This document shows positions 52,701-62,142 of a stretch of 64,000 nt of DNA, piece after piece. The stretch is taken from NCBI RefSeq assembly GCF_003994475.1, contig NZ_RZNY01000003.1, positions 310,001-374,000 of the forward strand. Direction: 5' to 3'. The stretch's first letter is position 1. Each line of letters opens with the position of its first letter. The translations under genes and the position numbers were made by a program. The notes beneath the pieces were generated by a model. That model searched no databases, had not been told where the DNA came from, and saw only the letters and a program-made list of their open reading frames with translations. This DNA is from Paenibacillus anaericanus. Lineage in GTDB: Bacteria > Bacillota > Bacilli > Paenibacillales > Paenibacillaceae.

Positions 52701-53726
52701 TTACGATCCTGCTTCATAAATGAAATCAGAACCCCGCTCTAATTCAGGAGCACGCTCCAAATTCATAGTAGCTGTTGGTGAAGTTATTCCACCCTCCACT
52801 CCTTCAATCATCACCGGATGGATAATGGCTTGATACGCCCCCTCGGTTGATAATGCCCCCCCGTCTAAACCAACAAGTAACCGGGTGGATTTGATAATTC
52901 GACCTTCTAAATTCACTGAGGCTTCATCCGGTTTCAAAGCAATCATAAACTGCGTACTTTTGTTGATCCCACGGTAGGGTACCAATCTTAACCGATCTCG
53001 CCATATAAAAGAGTCCTCTTCCATCCATTCCATGATAAGGTTGTCCGCATGCTCTGCATTCAGCTTGCCCTTCCATGAATCTGGGAGAAACTCTTGCCAG
53101 AGTGAGGCTTCCATTATCATCACTGGCAAACGGCTGAGCGGGTCTCGAAGTTGGTTACCCGTGTCAATCAATCCCATACAACCTATCTTTGTCTCACCAA
53201 TCCGGACTTCAACTTCCGCAAGGAAAGAAGCCACCCTTTCTACGTTCCGCCTTGAACCAATTACGACTTTAAACCAAATCAATACAACAAAAAATAAGAT
53301 AAACGTGAATAAGGTACCAATTTTTAATGAAAACCCCAGTCCGCCAGAAGCTGAATACCATATTCCGCTCCAAACTTGCCCTGAGTTTTGTAGCAAATAA
53401 TGAACGCCCAGAATCCCTCCGGCCGCTACAAAATTAATGATGTAAAATGCCCCCATATTTCGCAAATAGTTTTGCAGACTCCCAAAACCAAATGCGATCC
53501 ACAGCATAACAACAGAGAATAGAAACTTCACCAGAAAGGTAAATAGGAAGGAAAGTTCCGGCAAAAACATCATTACCACATATAATGCTCCAACTATTGC
53601 CGAAAGTGAGATTCGCCATATTACCATTCTCTGTTTCCTCATCCAGGCTGTAGCAGCCAACAGGATGGCATCGATAAGTAGATTCATTAAGAAAATCAAA
53701 TCGATATAAACGATCACATGATTCAC
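52701..53726 (-). CDS. spoIIGA: SpoIIGA, sporulation aspartic protease
   Basis: The 341-residue protein has five N-terminal membrane helices and a cytoplasmic aspartic protease domain with the active-site GLIDTGNQLRDP. It cleaves pro-sigma-E in response to SpoIIR. The frame opens at 53777; I use the GTG at 53726, seven bases after GGGAG. A GTG at 53717 would give MIVYIDLIF, closer to homologues, and is the alternative. Confidence 0.92.
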   Translation of the reverse strand: MNHVIVYIDLIFLMNLLIDAILLAATAWMRKQRMVIWRISLSAIVGALYVVMMFLPELSFLFTFLVKFLFSVVMLWIAFGFGSLQNYLRNMGAFYIINFVAAGGILGVHYLLQNSGQVWSGIWYSASGGLGFSLKIGTLFTFILFFVVLIWFKVVIGSRRNVERVASFLAEVEVRIGETKIGCMGLIDTGNQLRDPLSRLPVMIMEASLWQEFLPDSWKGKLNAEHADNLIMEWMEEDSFIWRDRLRLVPYRGINKSTQFMIALKPDEASVNLEGRIIKSTRLLVGLDGGALSTEGAYQAIIHPVMIEGVEGGITSPTATMNLERAPELERGSDFIYEAGS

Positions 53727-53797
53727 CTGCCTGCTCCCTATTAAGCTTCTTTTTACCAGGCTATAAATAATGGACATATGGCGGGGAGACTCTTATC

Positions 53798-53864
53798 AGT
53801 ATAAATATATCTATATGTAAAGTCTGTCTAAAATTGAATGAAGAACTGCACTAATTTTGTCGAG
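53798..53864 (-). promoter_or_regulatory. candidate Spo0A-dependent promoter of spoIIG
   Basis: TAGACA (53825-53830) and TATACT (53798-53803) are 21 bases apart, close to the 22-base spacing known at spoIIG. TGTCTAA overlaps the -35 box and TTTGTCGAG (53856-53864) lies upstream; both resemble 0A boxes. Confidence 0.5.
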
Positions 53865-53870
53865 GAATGC

Positions 53871-53912
53871 AAAACAACCTCCAGTCCACTAATCGTGGAA
53901 AGAAGGTTGTTT
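53871..53912 (-). terminator. terminator of the ftsA-ftsZ unit
   Basis: AAACAACCTTC pairs with GGAGGTTGTTT around an inner CCAC/GTGG stem and is followed by Ts. It separates ftsZ from spoIIGA. Confidence 0.75.
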
Positions 53913-53933
53913 GGGAGAGAATTATTATAGTAA

Positions 53934-55052
53934 TTATTCGTTATCGTTACGTGAACGATTGCGGAGAAACGTCGGAATATCCAACTGATCGCCACTAGTC
54001 GGACCATTTCCAAATGGCCTAAGACTAGGCGCCGCCGAACGATTATCCTGTGGTTCTGATGCACCAGCAATAGGCTTACGACTTAGCGGTGCTGAAGTCT
54101 TTTGCTCAAAGCCAGTCGCAATGACCGTAACTTTAATCTCTTCTTTCAAGCTATCATCAATAATAGCACCAAAGATCATATTAACTTCTGGATCAGATGC
54201 AGAAATTACAATCTCTGCTGCCTCATTGACTTCATAGAGTGATAAATTAGAACCACCCGTAATATTCATAATAACTCCACGTGCACCTTCAATAGAAGTT
54301 TCAAGAAGTGGGCTCATAATTGCTTTACGAGCTGCTTCAGCAGCACGATTCTCACCGGATGCTACACCAATCCCCATTAGAGCAGAACCGCGTTCAGTCA
54401 TAATTGTCTTTACATCTGCAAAGTCAAGATTGATTAGACCTGGTACAGCAATCAGGTCAGAAATACCCTGAACAGCTTGTCTCAACACATTATCTGCTTC
54501 ACGGAAGGCTTCCAACATCGGTGTCTTTTTGTCGACAATCTCTAAGAGCCGATCATTAGGAATAACAATTAGAGTATCAACTTTTTCCTTTAATCCTTCA
54601 ATCCCTAGCTCAGCTTGAGAAGAACGCTTACGTCCTTCAAATGTAAATGGACGTGTAACAACACCTACGGTAAGTGCTCCGCACTCGCGAGCAATCTCCG
54701 CGATGACAGGAGCCGCACCTGTACCTGTTCCTCCACCCATACCCGCTGTAACAAAAACCATATCCGCACCTTTAAGTGTGCTGGCAATCAGATCGCGAGA
54801 TTCTTCGGCGGCTTTCTTACCTACATCTGGGTTAGCCCCTGCACCCAGACCACGCGTCAATTTATCACCAATTTGCAGTTTGTGCTCGGATTTAGCCAAA
54901 TGTAAAGCTTGGGCATCCGTGTTCACAGTAATGAACTCTACTCCCTGCACTCCGTTCTCGATCATTCGGTTTACGGCATTACTACCACCGCCACCAACAC
55001 CAATCACTTTTATTTGAGCCAAACTTTCCATTTCGAAATCAAATTCCAACAT
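53934..55052 (-). CDS. ftsZ: cell division GTPase FtsZ
   Basis: This 372-residue tubulin homologue has the GTP motif [10 protein letters not shown], the N-terminal [13 protein letters not shown], the T7 NLDFADV, and the C-terminal peptide [11 protein letters not shown] that binds FtsA and SepF. GGGGGAG precedes the ATG. It follows ftsA in the same direction. Confidence 0.97.
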   Translation of the reverse strand: MLEFDFEMESLAQIKVIGVGGGGSNAVNRMIENGVQGVEFITVNTDAQALHLAKSEHKLQIGDKLTRGLGAGANPDVGKKAAEESRDLIASTLKGADMVFVTAGMGGGTGTGAAPVIAEIARECGALTVGVVTRPFTFEGRKRSSQAELGIEGLKEKVDTLIVIPNDRLLEIVDKKTPMLEAFREADNVLRQAVQGISDLIAVPGLINLDFADVKTIMTERGSALMGIGVASGENRAAEAARKAIMSPLLETSIEGARGVIMNITGGSNLSLYEVNEAAEIVISASDPEVNMIFGAIIDDSLKEEIKVTVIATGFEQKTSAPLSRKPIAGASEPQDNRSAAPSLRPFGNGPTSGDQLDIPTFLRNRSRNDNE

Positions 55053-55108
55053 ACGCTTCCATCTCCCCCTCGTTATGCATGGATGGCTCGTCCATCATCT
55101 TTGAACCA

Positions 55109-56356
55109 TTATATGAATTCACTGAATATATTCTTAAGGCGTTCCATAACACCTGATTTCCGGACGGTTTCTTTTGTCCCAGCAGGCTTATTCCGATTCG
55201 CGGGCTTCTTCGGAGCAGCGTTACGGACACGGATATTTTTGATTATTTTGTACAATATTCCTACGCCTCCCGTAAATCCGGGATCACGTACACCAATATA
55301 ATCAGGCACAGCCACCCGGACAGAAGCGTCTAACTCTTGCTGTGCAATCTTCAGCAAACCTGGCATTGAAACAGTACCTCCCGTAAGGATATAACCTCCA
55401 GGGAGTTCATTATAACCAAGTCGCTTCATTTCTTGAGAGATCAACTGGAATATTTCTTGAACTCTAGGTTCAGCTATCGCAGCGAGATCCTCCTGTGTAA
55501 ATTCCTTGTCCACATTGCTTCCGATTCTCGTCACTTTGAAAGTGACATCCGCGGCCGCATCTTGCATTGAAGCACAGCCATATTTAAGCTTGACCTTCTC
55601 TGCTTGCTCGGTTAAAGTACGGAGTCCGTAGGCAATGTCATTCGTTATAAATTCTCCTCCTATCGGAAGCGTTGATGTCGCTACAATAGTGCCGCTTTCA
55701 AACACTGCGATCGTTGTAGAACCTGCGCCAATATCTACTAACGCAGCTCCCATTGTCTTCTCGTCCTTGGATAATGCAAGTTGACCTGCGCCAAGCGATA
55801 GAAGAACTAGATCCGAAACCTTAAGTCCTGATTTCTCCACACAGCGGAGCAAATTATGTATCGCTGTCTTAGCTCCAGTAATAATTGTCGCTTCCACTTC
55901 CAGACGTACACCAATCATACCCCGAGGATCTTTAATCCCCTCAAGGCCATCTACCACATATTGTTTAGCTACGATGTCTATAATTTCCCGTTCTGGTGGC
56001 AGCGCAATCACTTCCGCTGCTTTTAAGACCCGATCGATATCATCTTCCCCGATCTCGCGGTCTTCGTTCTGTACGGCTACAACTCCGTGGCTCGTTAGGA
56101 GTCCAATATGATTTCCTGAAATGCCGACATATACTTCCGATATTTGAATACCCACCATACGCTCTGCATGATCCACAGCACTGCGGATTGACTGAACGGT
56201 TTGGTCAATATCTACAATCGCACCTTTGCGAATACCTTCCGAGTCGGCAGATCCAACCCCAATAATATTAAAGGTTCCATTACTAATTTCCCCAATAATA
56301 GCACGAACTTTGGATGTACCGATGTCCAAACTAACAATGATGTCATTGTTGCTCAA
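55109..56356 (-). CDS. ftsA: cell division protein FtsA
   Basis: This 415-residue actin-like protein has the phosphate loop SLDIGTSKVRAIIGE, the 1C domain, GGEFITNDIAYGLR and the nucleotide motif GYILTGGT. A C-terminal amphipathic helix (MERLKNIFSEFI) anchors FtsZ to the membrane. The start appears to be TTG at 56356, with AGGAGG ten bases upstream. Possible sigma-H promoter sequences lie upstream. Confidence 0.95.
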   Translation of the reverse strand: MSNNDIIVSLDIGTSKVRAIIGEISNGTFNIIGVGSADSEGIRKGAIVDIDQTVQSIRSAVDHAERMVGIQISEVYVGISGNHIGLLTSHGVVAVQNEDREIGEDDIDRVLKAAEVIALPPEREIIDIVAKQYVVDGLEGIKDPRGMIGVRLEVEATIITGAKTAIHNLLRCVEKSGLKVSDLVLLSLGAGQLALSKDEKTMGAALVDIGAGSTTIAVFESGTIVATSTLPIGGEFITNDIAYGLRTLTEQAEKVKLKYGCASMQDAAADVTFKVTRIGSNVDKEFTQEDLAAIAEPRVQEIFQLISQEMKRLGYNELPGGYILTGGTVSMPGLLKIAQQELDASVRVAVPDYIGVRDPGFTGGVGILYKIIKNIRVRNAAPKKPANRNKPAGTKETVRKSGVMERLKNIFSEFI

Positions 56357-56416
56357 GCCCCTGGCACCTCCTATTTCTCAGTAAAAATATAATATCAAGC
56401 AAAATGTACTCTCTAC

Positions 56417-56443
56417 ATATTCAACGTCGTTTAACCTTTCCCT
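56417..56443 (-). promoter_or_regulatory. possible sigma-H promoter of ftsA
   Basis: AGGGAAA and GAATAT are separated by 14 bases and fit the sigma-H consensus (AGGAWWW, GAATWW) with one mismatch in the -35 core. In Bacillus subtilis an ftsAZ promoter is sigma-H dependent. Confidence 0.3.
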
Positions 56444-56600
56444 CTTTTTTCTACAAATTTTTTACCTTCCAACATTTACATTAGAGTAGATAGAACTATT
56501 ACTAGAAAGTGTTGTCCTACCTATAACCTACACGCAAAAATCAAAAGAAAAAAGAGAGAGAAAAGAAACGGGTCCATAAATTGTATTTTATCATTATTTT

Positions 56601-57368
56601 TCACTGATTAGTAGTATCATTTTCTTCTTCATCCTCGCTTCCGGCGGGATTAAATGGCACATATGAATCAGCATCTAACATTTTGAGTGTACCCGGATCT
56701 TGTGCTTCCAAGATCATATTCATATATTCTGCTTTACTAGGTAACAATGAAACCGCTGAGATCACCACAAAACGTGACTTCGTATACATTTTGATCCGAT
56801 CGGGATACGACAATGTAGGTGATGGGGTTATCTCCGATATATCAGAGATTAGTTCATCTGGAATCTGTGCAAGTGCACTGCACAGCTTGGCCAAATTAGG
56901 ATCATCCCCTTTCCATCCGGTCAGAATCGGTTTATCTATCGGGATGGAACCCTTGCCCAAATCAATCTTTGTTCCATTCGCTAGCAGCCCATTAAGTTGT
57001 CCAGTTGAGGTAAGTTCATAGGCAGAAAGACTATATTCTTGTACTACTATTTCGATAGCCCCAGGAAAAGACTTGTCCACCTCTACATTTTGAATTGAAG
57101 GGAGTTCAAGTAATTTACTCTGAATTGAGTTAGCGCTGACCCCGAAGAACGCAGTTCCGACTTTCAATTGGCTAGCTTGAAGCAACTCAGCATTCGTTGT
57201 ATACGAATTGCCTACAAAACTAATCTTCGTAATCTTGCTCAGAGAAGAACGGAAGAAAAGCACGCACAGCAAAGAAAGAAATAATAGGATGAGTATCCCT
57301 AGTATTTTCTTGCTACTTTTCTTTTTGGGTTTTGGCTCTTTTAGGATAGGAACATTTGCTTTTGGCAT
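56601..57368 (-). CDS. divIB: cell division protein DivIB/FtsQ
   Basis: The 255-residue protein has a short basic cytoplasmic tail (KEPKPKKKSSKK), one membrane helix (residues 24-43), a POTRA-type domain (ITKISFVGNSYTTNAELLQ) and a beta domain with an acidic C-terminus (SEDEEENDT). It stabilises the divisome. It lies downstream of murA and upstream of ftsA, separated from ftsA by 244 bases. Confidence 0.9.
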   Translation of the reverse strand: MPKANVPILKEPKPKKKSSKKILGILILLFLSLLCVLFFRSSLSKITKISFVGNSYTTNAELLQASQLKVGTAFFGVSANSIQSKLLELPSIQNVEVDKSFPGAIEIVVQEYSLSAYELTSTGQLNGLLANGTKIDLGKGSIPIDKPILTGWKGDDPNLAKLCSALAQIPDELISDISEITPSPTLSYPDRIKMYTKSRFVVISAVSLLPSKAEYMNMILEAQDPGTLKMLDADSYVPFNPAGSEDEEENDTTNQ

Positions 57369-57400
57369 ACCATTTCTCCGATACCATTTAAATATATGAC

Positions 57401-57440
57401 AAAGCCTTTATCCCCTCACTCGGAGGGGACAATCAAGGCA
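57401..57440 (-). promoter_or_regulatory. hairpin between murA and divIB
   Basis: GCCTT..CCCCTC pairs with GAGGGG..AAAGGC on the minus strand, followed by TTTG. It may act as a weak terminator or attenuator. Confidence 0.4.
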
Positions 57441-57459
57441 TTGATCAGGCTAAATCCAA

Positions 57460-58725
57460 TTATTTCAATATGGGCACTTCCCGATGCACGATGCCACCCA
57501 GACATTGGAACATCAATTCAATCCGGTCATATCCGCGGTCAATATGATGAACCTGTTCAACAATCGTTCTTCCCTGTGCGGCCAATCCAGCAATAACAAG
57601 TGCAGCCCCTGCTCTCAGATCAGTCGCTTCCACCGTTGCCCCGTATAACCTAGGCACACCGCGAATGAACGCCGAATTCAAGTCCACAGAAATGTCAGCA
57701 CCCATACGAACTAATTCGTCCACATGCTTGAATCTGCCTTCAAATACTGTCTCCTTCATCAGACTAAATCCGTCAGCCAGAGACAGGAGTACCATGACCT
57801 GAGATTGCAAATCGGTAGGAAAAGAAGGATAGGGTGAGGTCACAATAGCCTCTACCGCCTTCGGTCGTCCAACGCTACTTACAGTTATTATATCATTACA
57901 TGCCCTGATTTGAACACCGACGCGCCGTAGTACATGAAGCAGCGAGATCAAATGCGAGGGATTACAATGGGATAGCGTGACTGTTCCTCTAGTAGCAGCT
58001 GCTGCGATTAACGCAGTTCCGGCCACAATTCGATCGGGAATGATTTCGTATTGACAAGAATATAATCGCTTAACTCCCCGGATCGTAATCGTGTCCGTTC
58101 CTCCACCCATGATGCTGGCACCCATAGAATTCAAAAAGTTTTGCAAGTCCTGAATTTCTGGTTCACGAGCAGCATTGGTAATTACAGTGTTCCCTTCAGC
58201 TAGTGCCGCTGCCATCATAATGTTCTCAGTGGCCCCTACACTTGGGTAATCCAAATGAATGTCGCTACCTATCAGTTTGCTAGCTCTACACCAGATTTGA
58301 TCATTTCTCTCTTCAACACTCGCACCTAACGCCTGTAACCCTCTTAAATGTAGATCAATCTTTCGTTCTCCAATTGCACAGCCACCCGGTTGGTAGATGC
58401 ACACCTCACCGAACTTGGCCAGTAGAGGTCCCATAAGAAAGATGGATGATCGCATTTGTTTCATCAAATCTTCCGGCACATGATAGGAATCGGTGGAGCC
58501 CGCATCAATTATCACCGTATCGCCATTGTGTGACGCTTTGCAGCCCAAGCGGCTCAGTATGCCCAGCATAACTTCAATATCCAGCAGACGTGGAACATTT
58601 CTAAGCTCCACATTGCCTTCGGACAGCAAGCTGGCTGCTAGAATCGGCAGTGCGGCATTTTTCGCTCCATGGATACGAATGGATCCTGATAGGGGTCTCC
58701 CACCTTCAATCACCAATTTGTCCAA
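57460..58725 (-). CDS. murA: UDP-N-acetylglucosamine 1-carboxyvinyltransferase
   Basis: This 421-residue EPSP-synthase fold enzyme performs the first committed step of peptidoglycan synthesis. It has the N-terminal GGRPLSGSIRIHGAKNAAL and the catalytic Cys116 in YQPGGCAIGERKID, the target of fosfomycin. The frame opens at 58878, but GGAGGTG before a TTG at 58725 gives the expected start (MDKLVIEGG). Confidence 0.95.
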   Translation of the reverse strand: MDKLVIEGGRPLSGSIRIHGAKNAALPILAASLLSEGNVELRNVPRLLDIEVMLGILSRLGCKASHNGDTVIIDAGSTDSYHVPEDLMKQMRSSIFLMGPLLAKFGEVCIYQPGGCAIGERKIDLHLRGLQALGASVEERNDQIWCRASKLIGSDIHLDYPSVGATENIMMAAALAEGNTVITNAAREPEIQDLQNFLNSMGASIMGGGTDTITIRGVKRLYSCQYEIIPDRIVAGTALIAAAATRGTVTLSHCNPSHLISLLHVLRRVGVQIRACNDIITVSSVGRPKAVEAIVTSPYPSFPTDLQSQVMVLLSLADGFSLMKETVFEGRFKHVDELVRMGADISVDLNSAFIRGVPRLYGATVEATDLRAGAALVIAGLAAQGRTIVEQVHHIDRGYDRIELMFQCLGGIVHREVPILK

Positions 58726-58741
58726 TGTATCACCTCCGAGT

Positions 58742-59647
58742 TTACCGTTCACCCACGAAGAAGACCTCCGGCACCAGTGCAATTTGAAACTTCGAAGCGA
58801 TGGTGTCCTTGATTTGCTCCATGAGCGTAAGAACGTCCTCTGCTGTCGCTTGCCCAGTATTGACGATGAAATTAGCATGCAAATTGGAGACTTCAGCTCC
58901 GCCGATTCTATGACCTTTAAGACCGGCCGCCTCGATCAGTCTTGCTGCATGATCTCCTTGCGGATTACGGAAGACGCTTCCAGCGCAAGGTTGCTTCAAA
59001 GGCTGCGTCTTACGACGTCTATCCTTGAACGCTGCCATAGCTGCCCCAATCTCTAGTCTCTCTCCTTTGTCGAGTGAGAATGAAGCCCTTGTCACAATGC
59101 AACGCCTTTCGTGCAGGATAGAATGACGATAAGAAAAGTCCATATCCTCCGCAGTATAAGTTGCCAATTCACCGTTCTCCAGAACAATTTCAGCGGATTT
59201 GAATATACGTGACACATCGGACCCATGAGCTCCAGCATTCATATATACGGCACCACCGACGGTGCCAGGAATACCTCCGGCATACTCCAGACCAGTCAAT
59301 CCTTGTTTTCCCGCCATAATACTTAACCTGACAAATGAAGCACCACCACCAGCCACGACTTCGTTATCGGAGAATCGAATTTCTTCCAATTCTCCACTCA
59401 GTCTTATCACAGCTCCGCGGACTCCCTTATCAGATACAAGCATATTTGAGCCTTTTCCGACGATCAACCAAGGAATCTGCCCTTCATAGAGCTGAGTAAT
59501 AAGACACGCTAGCTGTTGGTTGTTCTCGGGAACGATCATAGCGTCAGCGGGGCCACCTATTTTCCAAGTTGTATACTTAGACATAGGCTCGTTTGGTATT
59601 ACAGTCCCCACTTCTTGCTCTGATAATTTCGATATCCACTGCTGCAT
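58742..59647 (-). CDS. murB: UDP-N-acetylenolpyruvoylglucosamine reductase
   Basis: The 301-residue flavoenzyme reduces the enolpyruvyl group to give UDP-MurNAc. FAD-binding signatures include KYTTWKIGGPADAM, GKGSNMLVSD, and GGIPGTVGGAVYMNAGAHG. The catalytic Ser is in AGSVFRNP, and the C-terminal Glu region (ALVPEVFFVG) is intact. GGAGGA precedes the ATG at 59647. Confidence 0.95.
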   Translation of the reverse strand: MQQWISKLSEQEVGTVIPNEPMSKYTTWKIGGPADAMIVPENNQQLACLITQLYEGQIPWLIVGKGSNMLVSDKGVRGAVIRLSGELEEIRFSDNEVVAGGGASFVRLSIMAGKQGLTGLEYAGGIPGTVGGAVYMNAGAHGSDVSRIFKSAEIVLENGELATYTAEDMDFSYRHSILHERRCIVTRASFSLDKGERLEIGAAMAAFKDRRRKTQPLKQPCAGSVFRNPQGDHAARLIEAAGLKGHRIGGAEVSNLHANFIVNTGQATAEDVLTLMEQIKDTIASKFQIALVPEVFFVGER

Positions 59648-59885
59648 CGCAATATTCCTCCTTGACTAAAGTGCCGGGAAAATCTCTTTGGCATAGCACC
59701 CTCTTAATTCCAGTTATACTTGAAATTCCGCCAGGCGTCCGGGTCCACGGAGAGAGGTGTGAAGGAGCAGAACCTTCTTCTTCATCCCCGTATGGATTGT
59801 CACGATTTATAGAGTATCTTATGCCCTCCTCACGGAGAGTGTGACAGTCGCCCATTGCGCACTTCACGTTCTAGCGATGCATGAA

Positions 59886-60989
59886 TTATTTTATTAGCCT
59901 ACCTATCTCTTCAACAATCAAACGAGCCGATTCCGGCTTACCTAGCCGTTTTGAAGCAGCCGACATAGAACTATGCATCGACGGGTTCTTCATAGTTCGC
60001 TCGATGGAAGCAAATAAGGTCTTTCCTGATAAAGCTGGTTCCAGAATAACTTCGGCCGCACCAGACTTCTCCAGTGTTCTCGCATTTTTCTCCTGATGAT
60101 TATTAGTCACATTCGGTGACGGTATCAGAATCGAGGGAATTCCGAGCGAGTTGATTTCAGCTAGAAAAGACGCACCGGCACGATTTACAATAAGCGAGGT
60201 ACATGCCAGTACCTCCGGCATATTGTGCACATAGGGTAGCACCTGTAGATTATCAGGCAATTGTCCCAGTTCAGAAGTAATTGCCTCTAATGTAGGTTTA
60301 TAATAATTGTCACCTGTTACATATACAAAACGAATATGCTCCATCGACTTCACAAACGGAGCCATCGCAATCATAGCGTCGTTAATCGCCCTCGCTCCAC
60401 GGCTACCGCCAACCACCAATACTACAGAACTGCCATTGGGCAAGCCTAGAGAGGCAAAGCCTTTATTCTTATCTGCCTCATGAACCGTTGTTGCCCGAGG
60501 ATTTCCGGTATAAATAACTTTCTTTGCGCCAGAGAAAGACGCACTCGAGTCCTCAAAGCTCACGGCAACCGTAGATACATATTTACTTAAGAAACGATTG
60601 GTTAACCCCGGAACTGCATTCTGCTCGTGTATAATACTCGGAATTCCAAGCTTCGCCGCTGCATAAACAACCGGTCCACATACATATCCACCTGTACCGA
60701 TTACCACATCCGGCTTGAATTGACGCAGTAACTTTTTGGAAGTTGATACGCCTCTGAGGAACCTAACAACCGTTTTAATATTTTCTAATGACAGCTTCCT
60801 ACGGAAGCCGGAAATGTCGATCGCTTCAAATGGAATATTTTCTTTAGGCACCAAAGTGCTCTCTAATCCTTTTTGCCCACCGATATATAAAAACTCAGCA
60901 TCGGGATATTCAGCAGCACATTGACTGGCAACAGCTAGTGCGGGATAAATATGTCCTCCCGTTCCGCCGCCGCTTAGTACTACGCGCAT
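59886..60989 (-). CDS. murG: MurG, lipid II synthase
   Basis: This 367-residue GT-B glycosyltransferase adds GlcNAc to lipid I. It has the N-terminal SGGGTGGHIYPALAVA, and the donor-site GGSRGARAIND and RAGASFLAEI. The start is ATG at 60989, six bases after GAGGTG; a GTG at 60998 overlaps the spoVE stop. A 238-base gap with no clear gene separates it from murB. Confidence 0.95.
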   Translation of the reverse strand: MRVVLSGGGTGGHIYPALAVASQCAAEYPDAEFLYIGGQKGLESTLVPKENIPFEAIDISGFRRKLSLENIKTVVRFLRGVSTSKKLLRQFKPDVVIGTGGYVCGPVVYAAAKLGIPSIIHEQNAVPGLTNRFLSKYVSTVAVSFEDSSASFSGAKKVIYTGNPRATTVHEADKNKGFASLGLPNGSSVVLVVGGSRGARAINDAMIAMAPFVKSMEHIRFVYVTGDNYYKPTLEAITSELGQLPDNLQVLPYVHNMPEVLACTSLIVNRAGASFLAEINSLGIPSILIPSPNVTNNHQEKNARTLEKSGAAEVILEPALSGKTLFASIERTMKNPSMHSSMSAASKRLGKPESARLIVEEIGRLIK

Positions 60990-60994
60990 AGTCC

Positions 60995-62092
60995 TCACCT
61001 CGCATAACGGGATAAATTTAATAGAATGCCAAATGCTGTAAGCATTAGCGTTAACGATGAACCACCGTAACTGATCAGCGGTAGAGTAATCCCTGTGACA
61101 GGCATCAAACCGATGACAACACCGATATTAATAACAACCTGCACAGCTACCATTCCAACGATTCCGACGGCAAGTAAACTCCCAAAAGTATCATCTATAG
61201 TCATGGCAACTCTCATACCACGCCACACCAAAATCAAAAATAATAAGAGGACAAGCATGCCTCCAATAAATCCTAGTTCTTCAGCTAAAATCGAAAAAAT
61301 AAAGTCAGTCTGGGGTTCAGGTACATAGCTGTATTTTTGACGACTCATTCCAAGCCCTAAACCTGCCAGTCCCCCTGGCCCAATGGCGTATAACGATTGA
61401 ATAATTTGATATCCTGCTCCTAGTGGATCTGACCAAGGATCAAGAAACGCCGTAATCCGTTGAAGTCGATATGGAGCGGCTAAAATCAAACCTATGAATC
61501 CTAAGACACCTATCGATGCAAGTCCCGCCAAATGCTTAATTTTTGCACCGGCAGTGAAAACGATCAATAATGACGCTCCCATCATGACCGTTCCTGTCCC
61601 TAAATCCGGTTGGAGCATGATCAAACCGAATGCAGACCCCATGAGAGCGAGCGGAGGTAACAGGCCCTTGTTAAAAGAGGTAATTCTATAATCCTCTTTT
61701 CCTAACCAATACGAGAGAAACAAAATCATCCCAAGCTTCATGAACTCAGATGGTTGAATACCAAAAGAACTGATCCCAATCCAACTTCTTGCACCACCAC
61801 GCACAACACCGACACCTGGAATTAGCACCAGTATAAGCATGCCGAAACAGATAATGAGTATGATCTTAGCATACTTTCGCACGATTCGATAATCCAAGTT
61901 CATCATGAAGAACATAGCAACCAAACCAAGTGTAGCGAATAATAGCTGACGCTTCACAAAATAAAAGGAATCGCCATAATCGTGAAAAGCGAGTACAGAA
62001 CCCGCGCTATAGACCATTACAATTCCAATGGCCAGCAGTCCTAGAATGCTGGCCAACAACCAAAAATCCGGTGCCGTACGGCTCTTTCCCAT
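60995..62092 (-). CDS. spoVE: SpoVE/FtsW-type lipid II polymerase
   Basis: The 365-residue protein has about ten membrane helices and the SEDS signatures SFGIQPSEFMKLG, LQPDLGTG, GLGLGMSRQKYSYVPEPQTDFIFSILAEE and ISYGGSS. SEDS proteins polymerise glycan strands with a cognate PBP. The location between murD and murG fits SpoVE of bacilli; FtsW is the alternative. The start is ATG at 62092 after GAGGTGG. Confidence 0.9.
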   Translation of the reverse strand: MGKSRTAPDFWLLASILGLLAIGIVMVYSAGSVLAFHDYGDSFYFVKRQLLFATLGLVAMFFMMNLDYRIVRKYAKIILIICFGMLILVLIPGVGVVRGGARSWIGISSFGIQPSEFMKLGMILFLSYWLGKEDYRITSFNKGLLPPLALMGSAFGLIMLQPDLGTGTVMMGASLLIVFTAGAKIKHLAGLASIGVLGFIGLILAAPYRLQRITAFLDPWSDPLGAGYQIIQSLYAIGPGGLAGLGLGMSRQKYSYVPEPQTDFIFSILAEELGFIGGMLVLLLFLILVWRGMRVAMTIDDTFGSLLAVGIVGMVAVQVVINIGVVIGLMPVTGITLPLISYGGSSLTLMLTAFGILLNLSRYAR

Positions 62093-62142
62093 CGTGGAAG
62101 CCACCTCTTAACCAGGAAGTAGGGGCTTATCCACCCCCCTAC

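Noticed and set aside
59577..59867. 96-aa minus-strand frame in the murB-murG gap
   Set aside because: It runs 71 bases into murB in another frame and its start has no Shine-Dalgarno. Conservation testing would decide.
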